A DNA stretch of 44,093 nucleotides. Source: Agromyces sp. NDB4Y10 (GTDB taxonomy: Bacteria > Actinomycetota > Actinomycetes > Actinomycetales > Microbacteriaceae). This document shows positions 31,415 to 39,927 of the stretch, piece after piece. The notes below the pieces were generated by a model. The model searched no databases and was not told where the DNA came from. It worked only from the letters and a program-made list of their open reading frames with translations. Both the position numbers and the translations under genes were made by a program. Positions within the stretch are counted from its first letter, which is position 1; each line of letters begins with the position of its first letter. The stretch is from assembly GCF_001620055.1 (NCBI RefSeq), contig NZ_LQGY01000058.1, positions 1 to 44,093 of the forward strand, in the 5' to 3' direction.

Positions 31415-32989
31415 TCAGGCGCGGACGGCGGCCTGGAGAATCTCGGGGGCGCGGCGGTTGAACACGCGGCCGCCGACGAGGACGCCGAGCACGAGCACGA
31501 TGAGTCCGAGGCCGACGCCCGATGCGAGCGACGCCGCATGCCAGGCGGGGTCGAGGAAGATCCCGAGGCCGGCGAACACGATCGCGGGCGCCGCGACCAG
31601 CACGGTGCCGAGCATCGTGACGGACTGCACGAGGGCGGTGACGGTGCCGCTGGACTGCGGCTGCTGGAACGGGCTGTCACCCGGCTTCACGACCGGGTAC
31701 GGCAGCGCCGCGGACGTGATCGAGCCGATGCCGAGCCCGGCGAGCAGGAGCGCGGTGCTGACGCCGAGCAGCGACGGCAGCAGCCGCCAGTCGTTGATGA
31801 CGAACACGGTCACCGCACTGCCGAGGCCGATGACGAGGACGCCGGAGATGAGCACGGGCACGAGGCGGCCGATGCGGTCGGCCACGCCGCGAACACCGGA
31901 GGCCACGTGGAGCCAGACGGCGGTGCTGTCGTACGCGGTGTCGTTGTGCAGGCTCCAGCCCAGCAGCAGGCAGATGAGCGGCACGGGGATGAGCCCGAGG
32001 TAGGTGGCGGGCACGCCGGCGATGGCCAGCGGGACGATCACGAGCAGCGGGGTGACCGGCACCATGACGAGCGCCACCCAGTAGCGGGCGTCGCGGAACC
32101 AGTAGGTGATGCTGCGCGCCGCGATGGCGCCCGTGGCGCCGTGCGGCATCCGGCCGAACCACCCCAGCCCGTGGTACGACCGCGGCGCGGCCTCGCGGCC
32201 GGGGGTCACGAGCATGTGGGCGACCAGTCGCTCCCACGCGCGCCAGGCGAGCCACACCGTCGCCGCGGCGATGACGAGCTTCAGGATGGCCGGACCCCAC
32301 TCGCCCGCCGCGGCGTCGCCGGGCACGGCGAAGGCCGCGCCCAGCGGGGTCCACGACAGGATGCCGCCGATCGCCGCGAGCGCGCTCCGGCCGGAGGAGG
32401 CCCAGTCGACGGTCGCGAGCGCGACGACGACGGGCGCGGCCATCACGACGAGGAGCACGCCGATGACGCCGCCCACCTCGCGCGCGCGGCGGGTCTCGAG
32501 GAGGAGTCCGCCGAGCCCGGCCGTGAGGCGCGCCGCGAGCAGGCATGTCGCGAAGGCGAGGGCGGCCGCGATGATCGCGAGCAGCGTCTCGGGGATCCCG
32601 CGGGACCAGGTCACCACCGTGCCGAGGAGGGCGATGGCGAGCGCGAACGCGGGCACCCCGACGGTCGCGGCGATCGCGAGCCCCAGCGCGAGCGTGCGGT
32701 CGGGCAGGCCGAAGAGCGCGAACCGGCGCGGGTCCATCGTGTCGTCGACGCCGAAGACGAGCGGCACGAGCAGGAATCCGACGACGACGGCCGAGCCCGC
32801 GACCACGAGCACGTCGCGCACGAGGGTCACGTCATCGCTGCCGCGGAGTCCGGACAGCAGGAGGAACACGACGATGGCGGCGCCGAGTCCGTAGACGAGG
32901 CCCACCGTGATGCCGACGACCTGCCAGGGGCTGCGTCGGAAGATGTTCCGCAGCAGCCGGAGCTTCAGTCGGAGAAACTGTGCAACCAT
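31415..32989 (-). CDS. ABC exporter membrane subunit
   Basis: The protein has 524 residues from ATG 32989, with about twelve membrane segments in two similar halves and a basic N-terminus (FLRLKLRLLRNIFRRSPWQV). The segment HNDTAYDSTAVWLHVASGVRG between the halves is typical of a family of large actinobacterial ABC-2 transporter permeases. It overlaps the ATPase gene by 25 bases, so the two are translated together and form one exporter. The substrate is unknown. Confidence 0.82.
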   Translation of the reverse strand: MVAQFLRLKLRLLRNIFRRSPWQVVGITVGLVYGLGAAIVVFLLLSGLRGSDDVTLVRDVLVVAGSAVVVGFLLVPLVFGVDDTMDPRRFALFGLPDRTLALGLAIAATVGVPAFALAIALLGTVVTWSRGIPETLLAIIAAALAFATCLLAARLTAGLGGLLLETRRAREVGGVIGVLLVVMAAPVVVALATVDWASSGRSALAAIGGILSWTPLGAAFAVPGDAAAGEWGPAILKLVIAAATVWLAWRAWERLVAHMLVTPGREAAPRSYHGLGWFGRMPHGATGAIAARSITYWFRDARYWVALVMVPVTPLLVIVPLAIAGVPATYLGLIPVPLICLLLGWSLHNDTAYDSTAVWLHVASGVRGVADRIGRLVPVLISGVLVIGLGSAVTVFVINDWRLLPSLLGVSTALLLAGLGIGSITSAALPYPVVKPGDSPFQQPQSSGTVTALVQSVTMLGTVLVAAPAIVFAGLGIFLDPAWHAASLASGVGLGLIVLVLGVLVGGRVFNRRAPEILQAAVRA

Positions 32990-34929
32990 TCCAGCCCCTC
33001 CGCTGCCTTGCGTCCGCCGGCGAGCTCGACGAAGCGGTCCTCGAGGGTCTGCCCCTGGCGCACCTCGTCGAGCGGTCCGGATGCGAGCACCCGACCGCCG
33101 ACGATGATCGCCGCCGAGTCGCAGACGCGCTCGATGAGGTCCATGCTGTGGCTCGACAGCAGGACCGTGCCGCCGCCTGCCACGTAGCGCTCGAGGATGT
33201 CGGTGAGGTTCGCCGCCGAGACGGGATCGACGGACTCGAACGGCTCGTCGAGCACGAGCAGCCGCGGCGAGTGGATCATGGCGCAGGCCAAGGCGATCTT
33301 CTTCGTCATGCCGGCGGAGTAGTCGGCGACGAGGCGGTCCAGGGCGTCCTCGAGGCCGAACGCGGTCGCGAGGTCGGCGCTGCGGTCGAGCACGGTCGCA
33401 TGGTCGAGTCCGCGCAGCGAGCCGGAGTAGTAGAGGAGCTCGGAACCGGTCAGGCGATCGAACAGTCGGAGCCGGTCGGGCAGCACGCCCGTCGCGCGCT
33501 TGGCCGCACGCGGATCCTTCCACACGTCGATGTCGTTGATGTGCACCGTGCCGGCGTCCGGCCGGAGCAGGCCCGTGACCATCGAGAGCGTGGTGGTCTT
33601 GCCGGCGCCGTTCGGCCCGACGATGCCGTAGAACGACCCGGCGCGCACCTCGAGGCTGATCGCGTCGACGGCGGTGGTGTCGCCGTAGCGCTTCACGAGT
33701 CCGTCGATCGCGAGGACGCGCGACGCGGCCTCCGGAGCCGGACGGGCCACCCGCAGGGTGCGCTTCTTGCGCGGAGCGGGCTTCGACGAGCCGACCGGGA
33801 TCACGGCGACGCCGCGCTCGTCGCCCACGGCACGAGCGTCGTCGTCGACCTCCGACGGCGCCTCGACGGGCTCGGCCGCCGGCTCCTCCGCCACCGGCTC
33901 CTCGACCACCGGCTCGGCTGCCGCGGGCTCCTCGGCCAGGGACTCCTCGGCGACCGACCTGCCGGCCTCGGGCTCCTCGACGACGACGTCCTCAGCGGGC
34001 GCCTCGACGACCGGCTCCTCGGCGACGGGCGCCTCGACGACCGGTGCCTCCTCCGCCACCGGTGCCGGATCGGCCTTCGCCGGCGCGACCGAGTCATCAG
34101 AACGGCGCGGCGGGCGCTCGGCCTCGGTGGTGTCGGTGGTCATCGCGGCAGCCACGCGCTGGCGGGCGACGGCCTTCTTCCGCGCGTCCGCCGCGCGCTC
34201 CTTCGCCTGGGCGAGCGAGATGGAGGGCGTCCGGGCGTTCTTCGCGGCGGCCGTGCGCTTCGCTGCGGCCGACGACGACGCCGACCGCGATGCGGCGCTG
34301 CGCTTCGACGCGGCGGCCTCGGTCGGTTCCTCGGGCGAGGCGTCGACCGCCTCGGGCTCGACCTCGGCGGGCGCGGCCGTCGATCGCGACGATGGCTTGC
34401 GGGCCGCGGGCTTGCGGGCTGCGGGCTTGCGGGCCGCGGTGGTCTTCGCCGCGGCAGACGCGGGCGCCGCCGCCGACGTCGCGGCGTCACCGGGAGCCGC
34501 GGAGGCGGCCTCGGTCGCGTCGGAGTCCGCGGGACCAGCCTCCACGGGCGCCGGTGCCTTGGCCGCGGTCGGGTTCGAGCGGCGGGCGGCGGGCTTGCGG
34601 GCGGGCTTCGGCGCGGCGTCGGCGCCGCTCGCGTCATCCGCCTTCGGGGCGTCATCCGCCTTCGCCGCGGTCGTCTTCGTGCTCGCCGACTTCGCGGTGC
34701 TCGTCTTCGCTGCCGGCTTCGACGTCGTCGACGCCTTCGTGCGGGCCGACGACGACCGCGCCGCCGACGACCTCGGCTTGGCTGCGGGCTTCGCCTTCAC
34801 GGGACGCGCCGGGCTCGCCGCGGCATCCGTGGTCTCGGGCGCGACGGACGCCCCCCGATCGGCGGACACCCCCGTGCCGGTGCCTTCGGGAGTCTCGTCG
34901 TCAGGGCCTGATCGCGAAACGGAAGTCAC
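32965..34929 (-). CDS. ABC transporter ATPase with a long H1-like and acidic N-terminal extension
   Basis: The protein has 654 residues from GTG 34929; TAGGTT on the minus strand ends six bases before it. The ABC domain occupies only about 405-640: Walker A GPNGAGKTT (about 437), signature YSAGMTKK, Walker B RLLVLDEPFESVDP and switch HSM. The first 260 residues are Lys/Ala/Ser/Pro-rich, like histone H1 or HupS tails, with three RKPAA units at 34394-34438. Residues 280-380 are Glu/Pro/Val/Ala-rich repeats (VAEEP, VVEAP). Codon use stays GC3-rich through the extension, so it looks translated. An internal ATG at 34141 would give a shorter form that keeps the acidic part. It pairs with the overlapping permease gene. 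Confidence 0.85.
   Translation of the reverse strand: MTSVSRSGPDDETPEGTGTGVSADRGASVAPETTDAAASPARPVKAKPAAKPRSSAARSSSARTKASTTSKPAAKTSTAKSASTKTTAAKADDAPKADDASGADAAPKPARKPAARRSNPTAAKAPAPVEAGPADSDATEAASAAPGDAATSAAAPASAAAKTTAARKPAARKPAARKPSSRSTAAPAEVEPEAVDASPEEPTEAAASKRSAASRSASSSAAAKRTAAAKNARTPSISLAQAKERAADARKKAVARQRVAAAMTTDTTEAERPPRRSDDSVAPAKADPAPVAEEAPVVEAPVAEEPVVEAPAEDVVVEEPEAGRSVAEESLAEEPAAAEPVVEEPVAEEPAAEPVEAPSEVDDDARAVGDERGVAVIPVGSSKPAPRKKRTLRVARPAPEAASRVLAIDGLVKRYGDTTAVDAISLEVRAGSFYGIVGPNGAGKTTTLSMVTGLLRPDAGTVHINDIDVWKDPRAAKRATGVLPDRLRLFDRLTGSELLYYSGSLRGLDHATVLDRSADLATAFGLEDALDRLVADYSAGMTKKIALACAMIHSPRLLVLDEPFESVDPVSAANLTDILERYVAGGGTVLLSSHSMDLIERVCDSAAIIVGGRVLASGPLDEVRQGQTLEDRFVELAGGRKAAEGLEWLHSFSD
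34394..34438 (-). repeat. Three tandem 15-base units in the H1-like extension
   Basis: GGCTTGCGGGCCGCG, GGCTTGCGGGCTGCG and GGCTTGCGGGCCGCG follow each other exactly and encode RKPAA units on the minus strand. They are in frame and could vary in number between strains. Confidence 0.85.
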
Positions 34930-35192
34930 CACGACAACCTACCAAGTCGCGTCGTCCCCGCCTCCGAATCCCCTGCACGCCGCGCCGGGTTTCGGGCCAT
35001 GAAACTGGGCAACGGCTGGGCGTCACATCACGAAACCGCCACGACGGGCGCAAGGGGTAGGGCTCGAACGGTCCGACCCGGTATCCTGAGGATCGGCATA
35101 ACGGCGTGTCCACCCAACAACTTCCGGATGAACTCCTGGCGAACTCGTCGTGACACGGCGCGCCGCTTCATCCGACCGATGAAGGAGATGCA
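34930..35192 (+). promoter_or_regulatory. Intergenic region with promoter and leader for the nucleotidyltransferase gene
   Basis: This 263-base space separates divergent genes. The left edge holds the minus-strand TAGGTT box of the ABC ATPase gene (34941-34936). TATCCT at 35082-35087 is the best plus-strand -10 box, leaving a leader of about 100 bases that ends in GAAGGAGA before GTG 35193. I see no clear gene within it. Confidence 0.45.
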
Positions 35193-35885
35193 GTGACCAC
35201 CCAGATCGTGATCCTCGCAGCCGGCATGGGGAGCCGGCTCGGGCGAAGCCTCCCCAAGCCGCTCACCGAGCTCAGCGACGGCCGCACGATCATGCGCCAG
35301 CAGTTCGACAACATCGAGCACGCGTTCGGTCGGAACGCCGCGGTCACCATCGTCGTCGGCTACAAGCTCGAGCACATCATCGAGGCGTTCCCGCAGGCGT
35401 CCTTCGTCTACAACGAGGAGTACGACCAGACGAACACCTCGAAGTCGCTCATGCGCGCGCTGCAGGCATCGCAGCCCGGCGGCGTGCTCTGGATGAACGG
35501 CGACGTCGTCTTCGACCCGCGCATCCTCGACCGGGCGCTGCCGTTCATCGCGCGCGACCAGTCGTTCGTCACCGTGAACACCGCGAAGGTGTCCGACGAA
35601 GAGGTGAAGTACACCACGAGCGCCGAGGGCTACATCAAGGAACTCTCCAAGACCGTCAAGGGCGGGCTCGGCGAGGCCGTGGGCATCAACTACATCTCCA
35701 GCCGCGACAAGGCGACGCTGCTCGCCCACCTCCAGCGCGTCGGCGACCAGGACTACTTCGAGCGCGGCATCGAGCTCGCGATCGAGCAGAACGGCATGCT
35801 CGTCGAGCCGATGGACGTCTCCGACCTCTACGCGGTCGAGATCGACTTCGCCGAGGACCTCGAGCGGGCCAACCACTTCGTGTGA
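35193..35885 (+). CDS. LicC/GlmU-N-like nucleotidyltransferase
   Basis: The protein has 230 residues from GTG 35193 (GAAGGAGA upstream). It has the NTP-transferase Rossmann start ILAAGMGSRLGRSLPKPLTE (G-x-G-x-R and PKP), the metal-binding VLWMNGDVVFDP and a C-terminal YAVEIDFAEDLERANHF that matches sugar-phosphate or phosphocholine cytidylyltransferases. It most likely makes a CDP- or UDP-activated alcohol or sugar. It is followed by a strong hairpin and then by a TagGH-type exporter. A CDP-alcohol transferase lies 5 kb downstream, which would consume a CDP-activated product. Confidence 0.82.
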   Translation: MTTQIVILAAGMGSRLGRSLPKPLTELSDGRTIMRQQFDNIEHAFGRNAAVTIVVGYKLEHIIEAFPQASFVYNEEYDQTNTSKSLMRALQASQPGGVLWMNGDVVFDPRILDRALPFIARDQSFVTVNTAKVSDEEVKYTTSAEGYIKELSKTVKGGLGEAVGINYISSRDKATLLAHLQRVGDQDYFERGIELAIEQNGMLVEPMDVSDLYAVEIDFAEDLERANHFV

Positions 35886-35906
35886 CCTGCGCCCCACCGA
35901 CAGCGT

Positions 35907-35938
35907 GAGAAGCGGATGCCACGTGGCATCCGCTTCTC
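35907..35938 (+). terminator. Perfect 14-base hairpin
   Basis: GAGAAGCGGATGCC (35907-35920) and GGCATCCGCTTCTC (35925-35938) pair perfectly around ACGT. It lies 21 bases after the nucleotidyltransferase stop and before the promoter of the exporter gene, and is the best terminator formed by the GGATGCC palindrome. Confidence 0.8.
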
Positions 35939-35999
35939 GCATGTCGGGGCCCGCCCGCGCGGTTCGGGAGCCGTGCGCGGGGCCTCTACGATGAGAGCC

Positions 36000-36797
36000 A
36001 TGAGCTACGCCGACTCGCATCCGTTCTCGCGGACGCGGTGGTCGGAGTACCGTCACTCGCTCTGGTTGCTGACCACGCGCGACCTGAAGGTGCGGTACAC
36101 CACGTCGGCGCTCGGCTACCTGTGGTCGATCCTCGACCCGCTGGTGATGGCGGCGATCTACTGGTTCGTCTTCACCCAGGTCTTCCAGCGACTGGTCGGC
36201 ACCGAGCCGTACATCGTGTTCCTGCTGGCCGGCCTCCTGCCCTGGATGTGGTTCAACGGCGCCGTGTCCGACTCGACGCGGGCGTTCCTGAAGGACGCCA
36301 AGCTCGTGCGGTCGACCAAGCTGCCGCGGACCATCTGGGTCAACCGCATCGTGCTCTCGAAGGGCATCGAGTTCGTGCTCGCCCTGCCCGTGCTGGCGCT
36401 GTTCGCGATCTTCGGCGGCGCCCGGGTCGGCTGGGAACTCGCGTACTTCCCGCTTGCGATCGTGCTGCAGGCGGCGCTCACCGCCGGCATCGGCATGATC
36501 GTCGCCCCGCTGGTGGTGTTCTTCCGCGACCTCGAGCGTGCGACGAAGCTCGTGCTGCGGTTCCTCTTCTACGCCTCCCCCATCATCTACGGCATCTCGA
36601 ACCTGCCCGAGCCGCTCCACTTCTGGGCCGCGTTCAACCCGCTCACGGGCATCTTCAGCCTCTACCGGGCGGGCTTCTTCCCCGGTGAGCTCGACTGGTT
36701 CGCCGTGGGCGTCGCGGCGGCCATGTCGGCGGCGTTCCTCGCCGTCGGACTGTGGGTGTTCCGCAACGCCGAGCGTCAGGTGCTGAAGGAGATCTGA
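36000..36797 (+). CDS. Polysaccharide/teichoic acid ABC exporter permease (TagG/Wzm-like)
   Basis: The protein has 265 residues from ATG 36000. TACGAT (35987-35992) ends seven bases before, so the transcript is probably leaderless; ATG 35991 overlaps the box. It has six membrane segments with family motifs RDLKVRYTTSALGYLWSILD, LPWMWFNGAVSDSTRAF and FRDLERATKLVLRFLFYASP. It forms the membrane channel that moves a lipid-linked wall polymer outward. Its stop overlaps the ATPase start (TGATG). Confidence 0.93.
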   Translation: MSYADSHPFSRTRWSEYRHSLWLLTTRDLKVRYTTSALGYLWSILDPLVMAAIYWFVFTQVFQRLVGTEPYIVFLLAGLLPWMWFNGAVSDSTRAFLKDAKLVRSTKLPRTIWVNRIVLSKGIEFVLALPVLALFAIFGGARVGWELAYFPLAIVLQAALTAGIGMIVAPLVVFFRDLERATKLVLRFLFYASPIIYGISNLPEPLHFWAAFNPLTGIFSLYRAGFFPGELDWFAVGVAAAMSAAFLAVGLWVFRNAERQVLKEI

Positions 36798-37537
36798 TGA
36801 CCGACGCCGCCATCCGCACCATCGACCTCGGCATCCGCTTCCGCCGCAACCGCCGGGGCCGGCGCACCTTCAAGGACCTCTTCTCCCGCAGCCGTCGGAA
36901 GATCCGGCCGGACGAGTTCTGGCCGCTCCGCGGACTCAGCGTCGACGTGCTGCCCGGCGAGGCGATCGGCGTGGTCGGCCGCAACGGCCAGGGCAAGTCG
37001 ACGCTCCTGAAGCTCGTCGCGGGCGTGCTGATCCCCGATGAGGGCGAGGTCGTCGTCAACGGCGGGGTGGCCCCTCTCATCGAGATCACGGGCGGATTCG
37101 TCGACGACCTCACGGTGCGCGACAACGTCTACCTCACCGCCGGGCTCCACGGCATGAACCGGGCGCAGATCGACGCGAAGTTCGACGAGATCATCGACTT
37201 CGCCGAGATCGCCGACTTCCTCGACACCCCGTACAAGCACCTGTCCAGCGGCATGAAGGTCCGCGTGGCCTTCGCCGTGGTGTCCCAGCTCGACGAGCCG
37301 ATCCTCCTCGTCGACGAGGTCCTCGCCGTCGGCGACAAGGCGTTCCGCGAGAAGTGCTACCGGCGCATCGAGGAACTGCTCGAGAGCGGCCGCACGCTGT
37401 TCTTCGTCTCGCACAACGAACGCGACCTGCGCCGCTTCTGCACCCGCGGACTGTACCTCGACAAGGGCCGCCTGGTGCTCGACGCGGGCATCGACGAGGT
37501 CATCGACCGGTACAACGCCGACTACGGCACACGCTGA
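36797..37537 (+). CDS. Polysaccharide/teichoic acid ABC exporter ATPase (TagH/Wzt-like)
   Basis: The protein has 246 residues. Walker A is GVVGRNGQGKST, the signature HLSSGMKVRVAF, Walker B ILLVDEVLAVGD and the switch FFVSHN, all typical of Wzt/TagH. It lacks the extra C-terminal carbohydrate-binding domain of some Wzt proteins, so substrate choice is likely made elsewhere. An N-terminal basic segment (RFRRNRRGRRTFKDLF) is common in this group. It overlaps the permease gene by one base. Confidence 0.94.
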   Translation: MTDAAIRTIDLGIRFRRNRRGRRTFKDLFSRSRRKIRPDEFWPLRGLSVDVLPGEAIGVVGRNGQGKSTLLKLVAGVLIPDEGEVVVNGGVAPLIEITGGFVDDLTVRDNVYLTAGLHGMNRAQIDAKFDEIIDFAEIADFLDTPYKHLSSGMKVRVAFAVVSQLDEPILLVDEVLAVGDKAFREKCYRRIEELLESGRTLFFVSHNERDLRRFCTRGLYLDKGRLVLDAGIDEVIDRYNADYGTR

Positions 37538-37601
37538 CCGGCATCGTCAAGCCCTGCGATCCTGCGGCGGGTTCCCACGATGGCGTCCTAGGATGCTCGC
37601 C

Positions 37602-38597
37602 ATGTCCGACCGAGTGCACCGCATCACCTCGATGGGTCCCGGCGCCCCGCGTGAGGCGGGCACCGAGGTGCCCGACGACCCCGCCTTCGCGAGCGCGGGG
37701 CACCAGCAGCCGGATGCCGCGAACCGGGCCGAGGGGCTCGAGCGCGGGCTCGACCGGCTCATCTCGATCCAGCGTCCCGTGGTGCTCGCGCACCTGCGCA
37801 CCATCCGGCGCAACCACCCGCACGCGACGCCCGACGAGATCGTGCGCATCCTGGAGCGCCGCTACCTCACCGCGGTGACGACGGGCGGTGCCGCCGTCGG
37901 CGCGACCGCCGTGGTGCCCGGCATCGGCACGGGCGTCACGCTCGCGCTCTCGGGGGTCGAGACCGCCGCATTCCTCGAGGCGACGGCGCTGTTCGCGCAG
38001 TCGGTGGCCGAGGTGCACGGCCTGCACGTCGAGAACCCCGACCGCGCGCGCGCGCTCGTCATGACCCTCATGATGGGCCGCGAGGGCGTCGACCTGGTCA
38101 AGCAGTTCGCCGCCCGGGCCGTCGGCGGCGGCGTGAGCCGGGACGCCTACTGGGGCGAGATCATCACGAGCAGCCTGCCCAAGGCCGTGATGGGCCAGGT
38201 CGTCGACCGGCTGCGGCGGAAGTTCATCAAGCAGTTCGCGGTCCGCGGGGGCGCCGGCATCATCGGCCGCGCCATCCCGTTCGGCATCGGCGCGGCCATC
38301 GGCGGCGTGGGCAACCACGTGCTCGGCCGGCGCGTGCTCCAGCACGCCCGGCTCGCGTTCGGCGCGGCGCCCGCGATACTTCCCGTGGAACTCGAGCCGC
38401 GGGATGCCGGCGTCTCGGCCGTCACGCGGACGGCGCGACGCGGGGCGTCCATCGGGGCGGCCGTGGCCGGGGCGACGAGTCGTGGCATCCGCTCGGCCGG
38501 ACGTGCCATCGGCCGGCGCCGGCGCGACGACGAGCAGGCCGAGGTCGAGGGCGGCGCACCCGCACCCGACGGGCCCGAGGCCGGAGCCGACCGCTAG
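37602..38597 (+). CDS. Hypothetical glycine-rich, membrane-associated protein in the wall cluster
   Basis: The protein has 331 residues from ATG 37602 (TAGGAT at 37589-37594, seven bases upstream; leaderless). A soluble N-terminus contains IQRPVVLAHLRTIRRNHPHA and the helix TPDEIVRILERRYLTAVTTG. Two Gly/Ala-rich, weakly hydrophobic stretches follow (GGAAVGATAVVPGIGTGVTL and GGAGIIGRAIPFGIGAAIGG), and the tail is Arg-rich then acidic. The pattern is reminiscent of EcsC-like proteins, but I cannot assign it. It is convergent with the glycerophosphotransferase gene, overlapping by four bases. Confidence 0.75.
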   Translation: MSDRVHRITSMGPGAPREAGTEVPDDPAFASAGHQQPDAANRAEGLERGLDRLISIQRPVVLAHLRTIRRNHPHATPDEIVRILERRYLTAVTTGGAAVGATAVVPGIGTGVTLALSGVETAAFLEATALFAQSVAEVHGLHVENPDRARALVMTLMMGREGVDLVKQFAARAVGGGVSRDAYWGEIITSSLPKAVMGQVVDRLRRKFIKQFAVRGGAGIIGRAIPFGIGAAIGGVGNHVLGRRVLQHARLAFGAAPAILPVELEPRDAGVSAVTRTARRGASIGAAVAGATSRGIRSAGRAIGRRRRDDEQAEVEGGAPAPDGPEAGADR

Positions 38598-39898
38598 TCG
38601 ACGTCGATCTCGTCGGACCGCTCGGCGACCTCGCCCTCCGCGTCGTGCTCCTCGATCTCCGGGTCGTCGGCGTGCAGCGCCGCGAAGCGCTCCCACTCGG
38701 CCATGAGTCGGTCGACCGCCGCATGGAATCGCGCGGTCGTCGCGCCCGGCGTCGTGTCGCCGAAGTACCGCTCGACCCAGAACCCCAGCCGCTGGAGCGC
38801 CGCCTCGTCGTGCGCCACCTCGTCGACGCGCGCCGCCATCGCCTCGCCGTCGGCGGCGTCGAGCCACTCGCACGCCGACAGGTAGCCGCCCGTGTCGATC
38901 TGCGCCTCGGGATTGACCGGTCGCGTGACGAGCAGCGGCCGACCCGCGGCGAGACGGTCGTAGACCATCGCCGAGATGTCGACGATCGCGACATCCGCCG
39001 CGGCGAGCTGCCACCCGAGGGCCGGGCCGTCGTCGAAGACGTGCTGCGCGGTCGGGTCGGCCGCGTTCGCCGCGCCGATCGCCTGGATGATGGCCCGGTT
39101 GGCGGCGCCGTACTCGTGGTCGACGACTCCCGACCGCGGGTGCGGACGGTAGATCACCCGGTGACGACCCGTCGCGAGCAGGCTCGTCACGAGCGCGACG
39201 CCGTGCGAGGCGATCGACCCGTACGCCGCCGCTCCCCGGTCGCCCTCCCAGGTGGGCGCGTACAGCACCACCTCGCGGTCGTCGGGCGTGTACGGCAGCG
39301 GCGAGCCGTCGAGGTAGTGGTCGGCCTGCGGTCGGCCGATCGGGATCGCGCGCTTGTCGAAGTCGTAGTCCCAGAGGACCTTCTCGAGGCGGGTGCGGGC
39401 GGCATCCCCCGCGATCAGCGCGTAGTCGTACGCCTTGAACTGGTTCGTGGTCATGTACATCTTGTCGGACTCGCCGTGGTTGATGAACACGTGCCAACGG
39501 CGCCCGTACCGCATCATCTGGAAGTTCTTGGCGTTCTGGTTGACGTAGAACACCAGGTGGAGGTCCTGGTCGTGGATGACCTGTTCGAGGTCGGCGACGC
39601 GGCGCACGTACGCGACGGGCAGCGGCGACTCCTCGAGGAGCTGGAGCGCTGCGCCGGAGGCCCGGCTGAGGATGAGCACCGGGTGCCGCTCGGCGAGCCG
39701 GGCGAGCGGCTGGTACCACTGGCGCAGCTGGTAGAGGTTGACCTTGCCGTCGGCGAAGTAGACGCCGATCCGGTACCGGTGCGGTTCGAGCGGCGGTCGG
39801 GCGGCGAGTTCCCGTGCCAGCCGTCGCTGCGCGCTCCGCGAGCGAACGACGTTCTGGACGAGTTTCACGGCACGACGCGCATCAGTCCTCAAACCCAC
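38594..39898 (-). CDS. CDP-glycerol glycerophosphotransferase-like enzyme (TagF/TagB family)
   Basis: The protein has 434 residues from GTG 39898. TACCCT on the minus strand (39910-39905) ends six bases before it, so it is probably leaderless despite lying only 29 bases after the upstream GT2 gene. The TagF-like part spans about 130-400, with FINHGESDKMYMTT (His region), VVLYAPTWEGDRG, VIYRPHPRSG and VDISAMVYDRLAAGRPLLVT. The HGTPLK motif of poly(glycerol phosphate) polymerases is changed to HGESDK, so the donor or acceptor may differ. A long basic N-terminus (RTDARRAVKLVQNVVRSRSA) could bind the membrane. The C-terminus is acidic. Confidence 0.85.
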   Translation of the reverse strand: MGLRTDARRAVKLVQNVVRSRSAQRRLARELAARPPLEPHRYRIGVYFADGKVNLYQLRQWYQPLARLAERHPVLILSRASGAALQLLEESPLPVAYVRRVADLEQVIHDQDLHLVFYVNQNAKNFQMMRYGRRWHVFINHGESDKMYMTTNQFKAYDYALIAGDAARTRLEKVLWDYDFDKRAIPIGRPQADHYLDGSPLPYTPDDREVVLYAPTWEGDRGAAAYGSIASHGVALVTSLLATGRHRVIYRPHPRSGVVDHEYGAANRAIIQAIGAANAADPTAQHVFDDGPALGWQLAAADVAIVDISAMVYDRLAAGRPLLVTRPVNPEAQIDTGGYLSACEWLDAADGEAMAARVDEVAHDEAALQRLGFWVERYFGDTTPGATTARFHAAVDRLMAEWERFAALHADDPEIEEHDAEGEVAERSDEIDVD

Positions 39899-39904
39899 CG
39901 TCCA

Positions 39905-39910
39905 AGGGTA
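39905..39910 (-). promoter_or_regulatory. -10 box inside the wall gene cluster
   Basis: TACCCT on the minus strand sits in the 29-base gap between the GT2 gene and the glycerophosphotransferase-like gene, six bases before GTG 39898. It suggests that the latter gene has its own leaderless promoter. Confidence 0.5.
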
Positions 39911-39927
39911 GCCGCCGCTCGCGGGCC

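Noticed and set aside
34394..34438. Three 15-base tandem units considered as a CRISPR-like array
   Set aside because: They are contiguous without spacers, in frame within a coding region, and encode RKPAA repeats.
34999..35196. A 65-codon frame ending inside the nucleotidyltransferase start (GTGA overlap)
   Set aside because: No ribosome site, no conserved pattern, Arg/Thr-rich composition, and it crosses the likely promoter.
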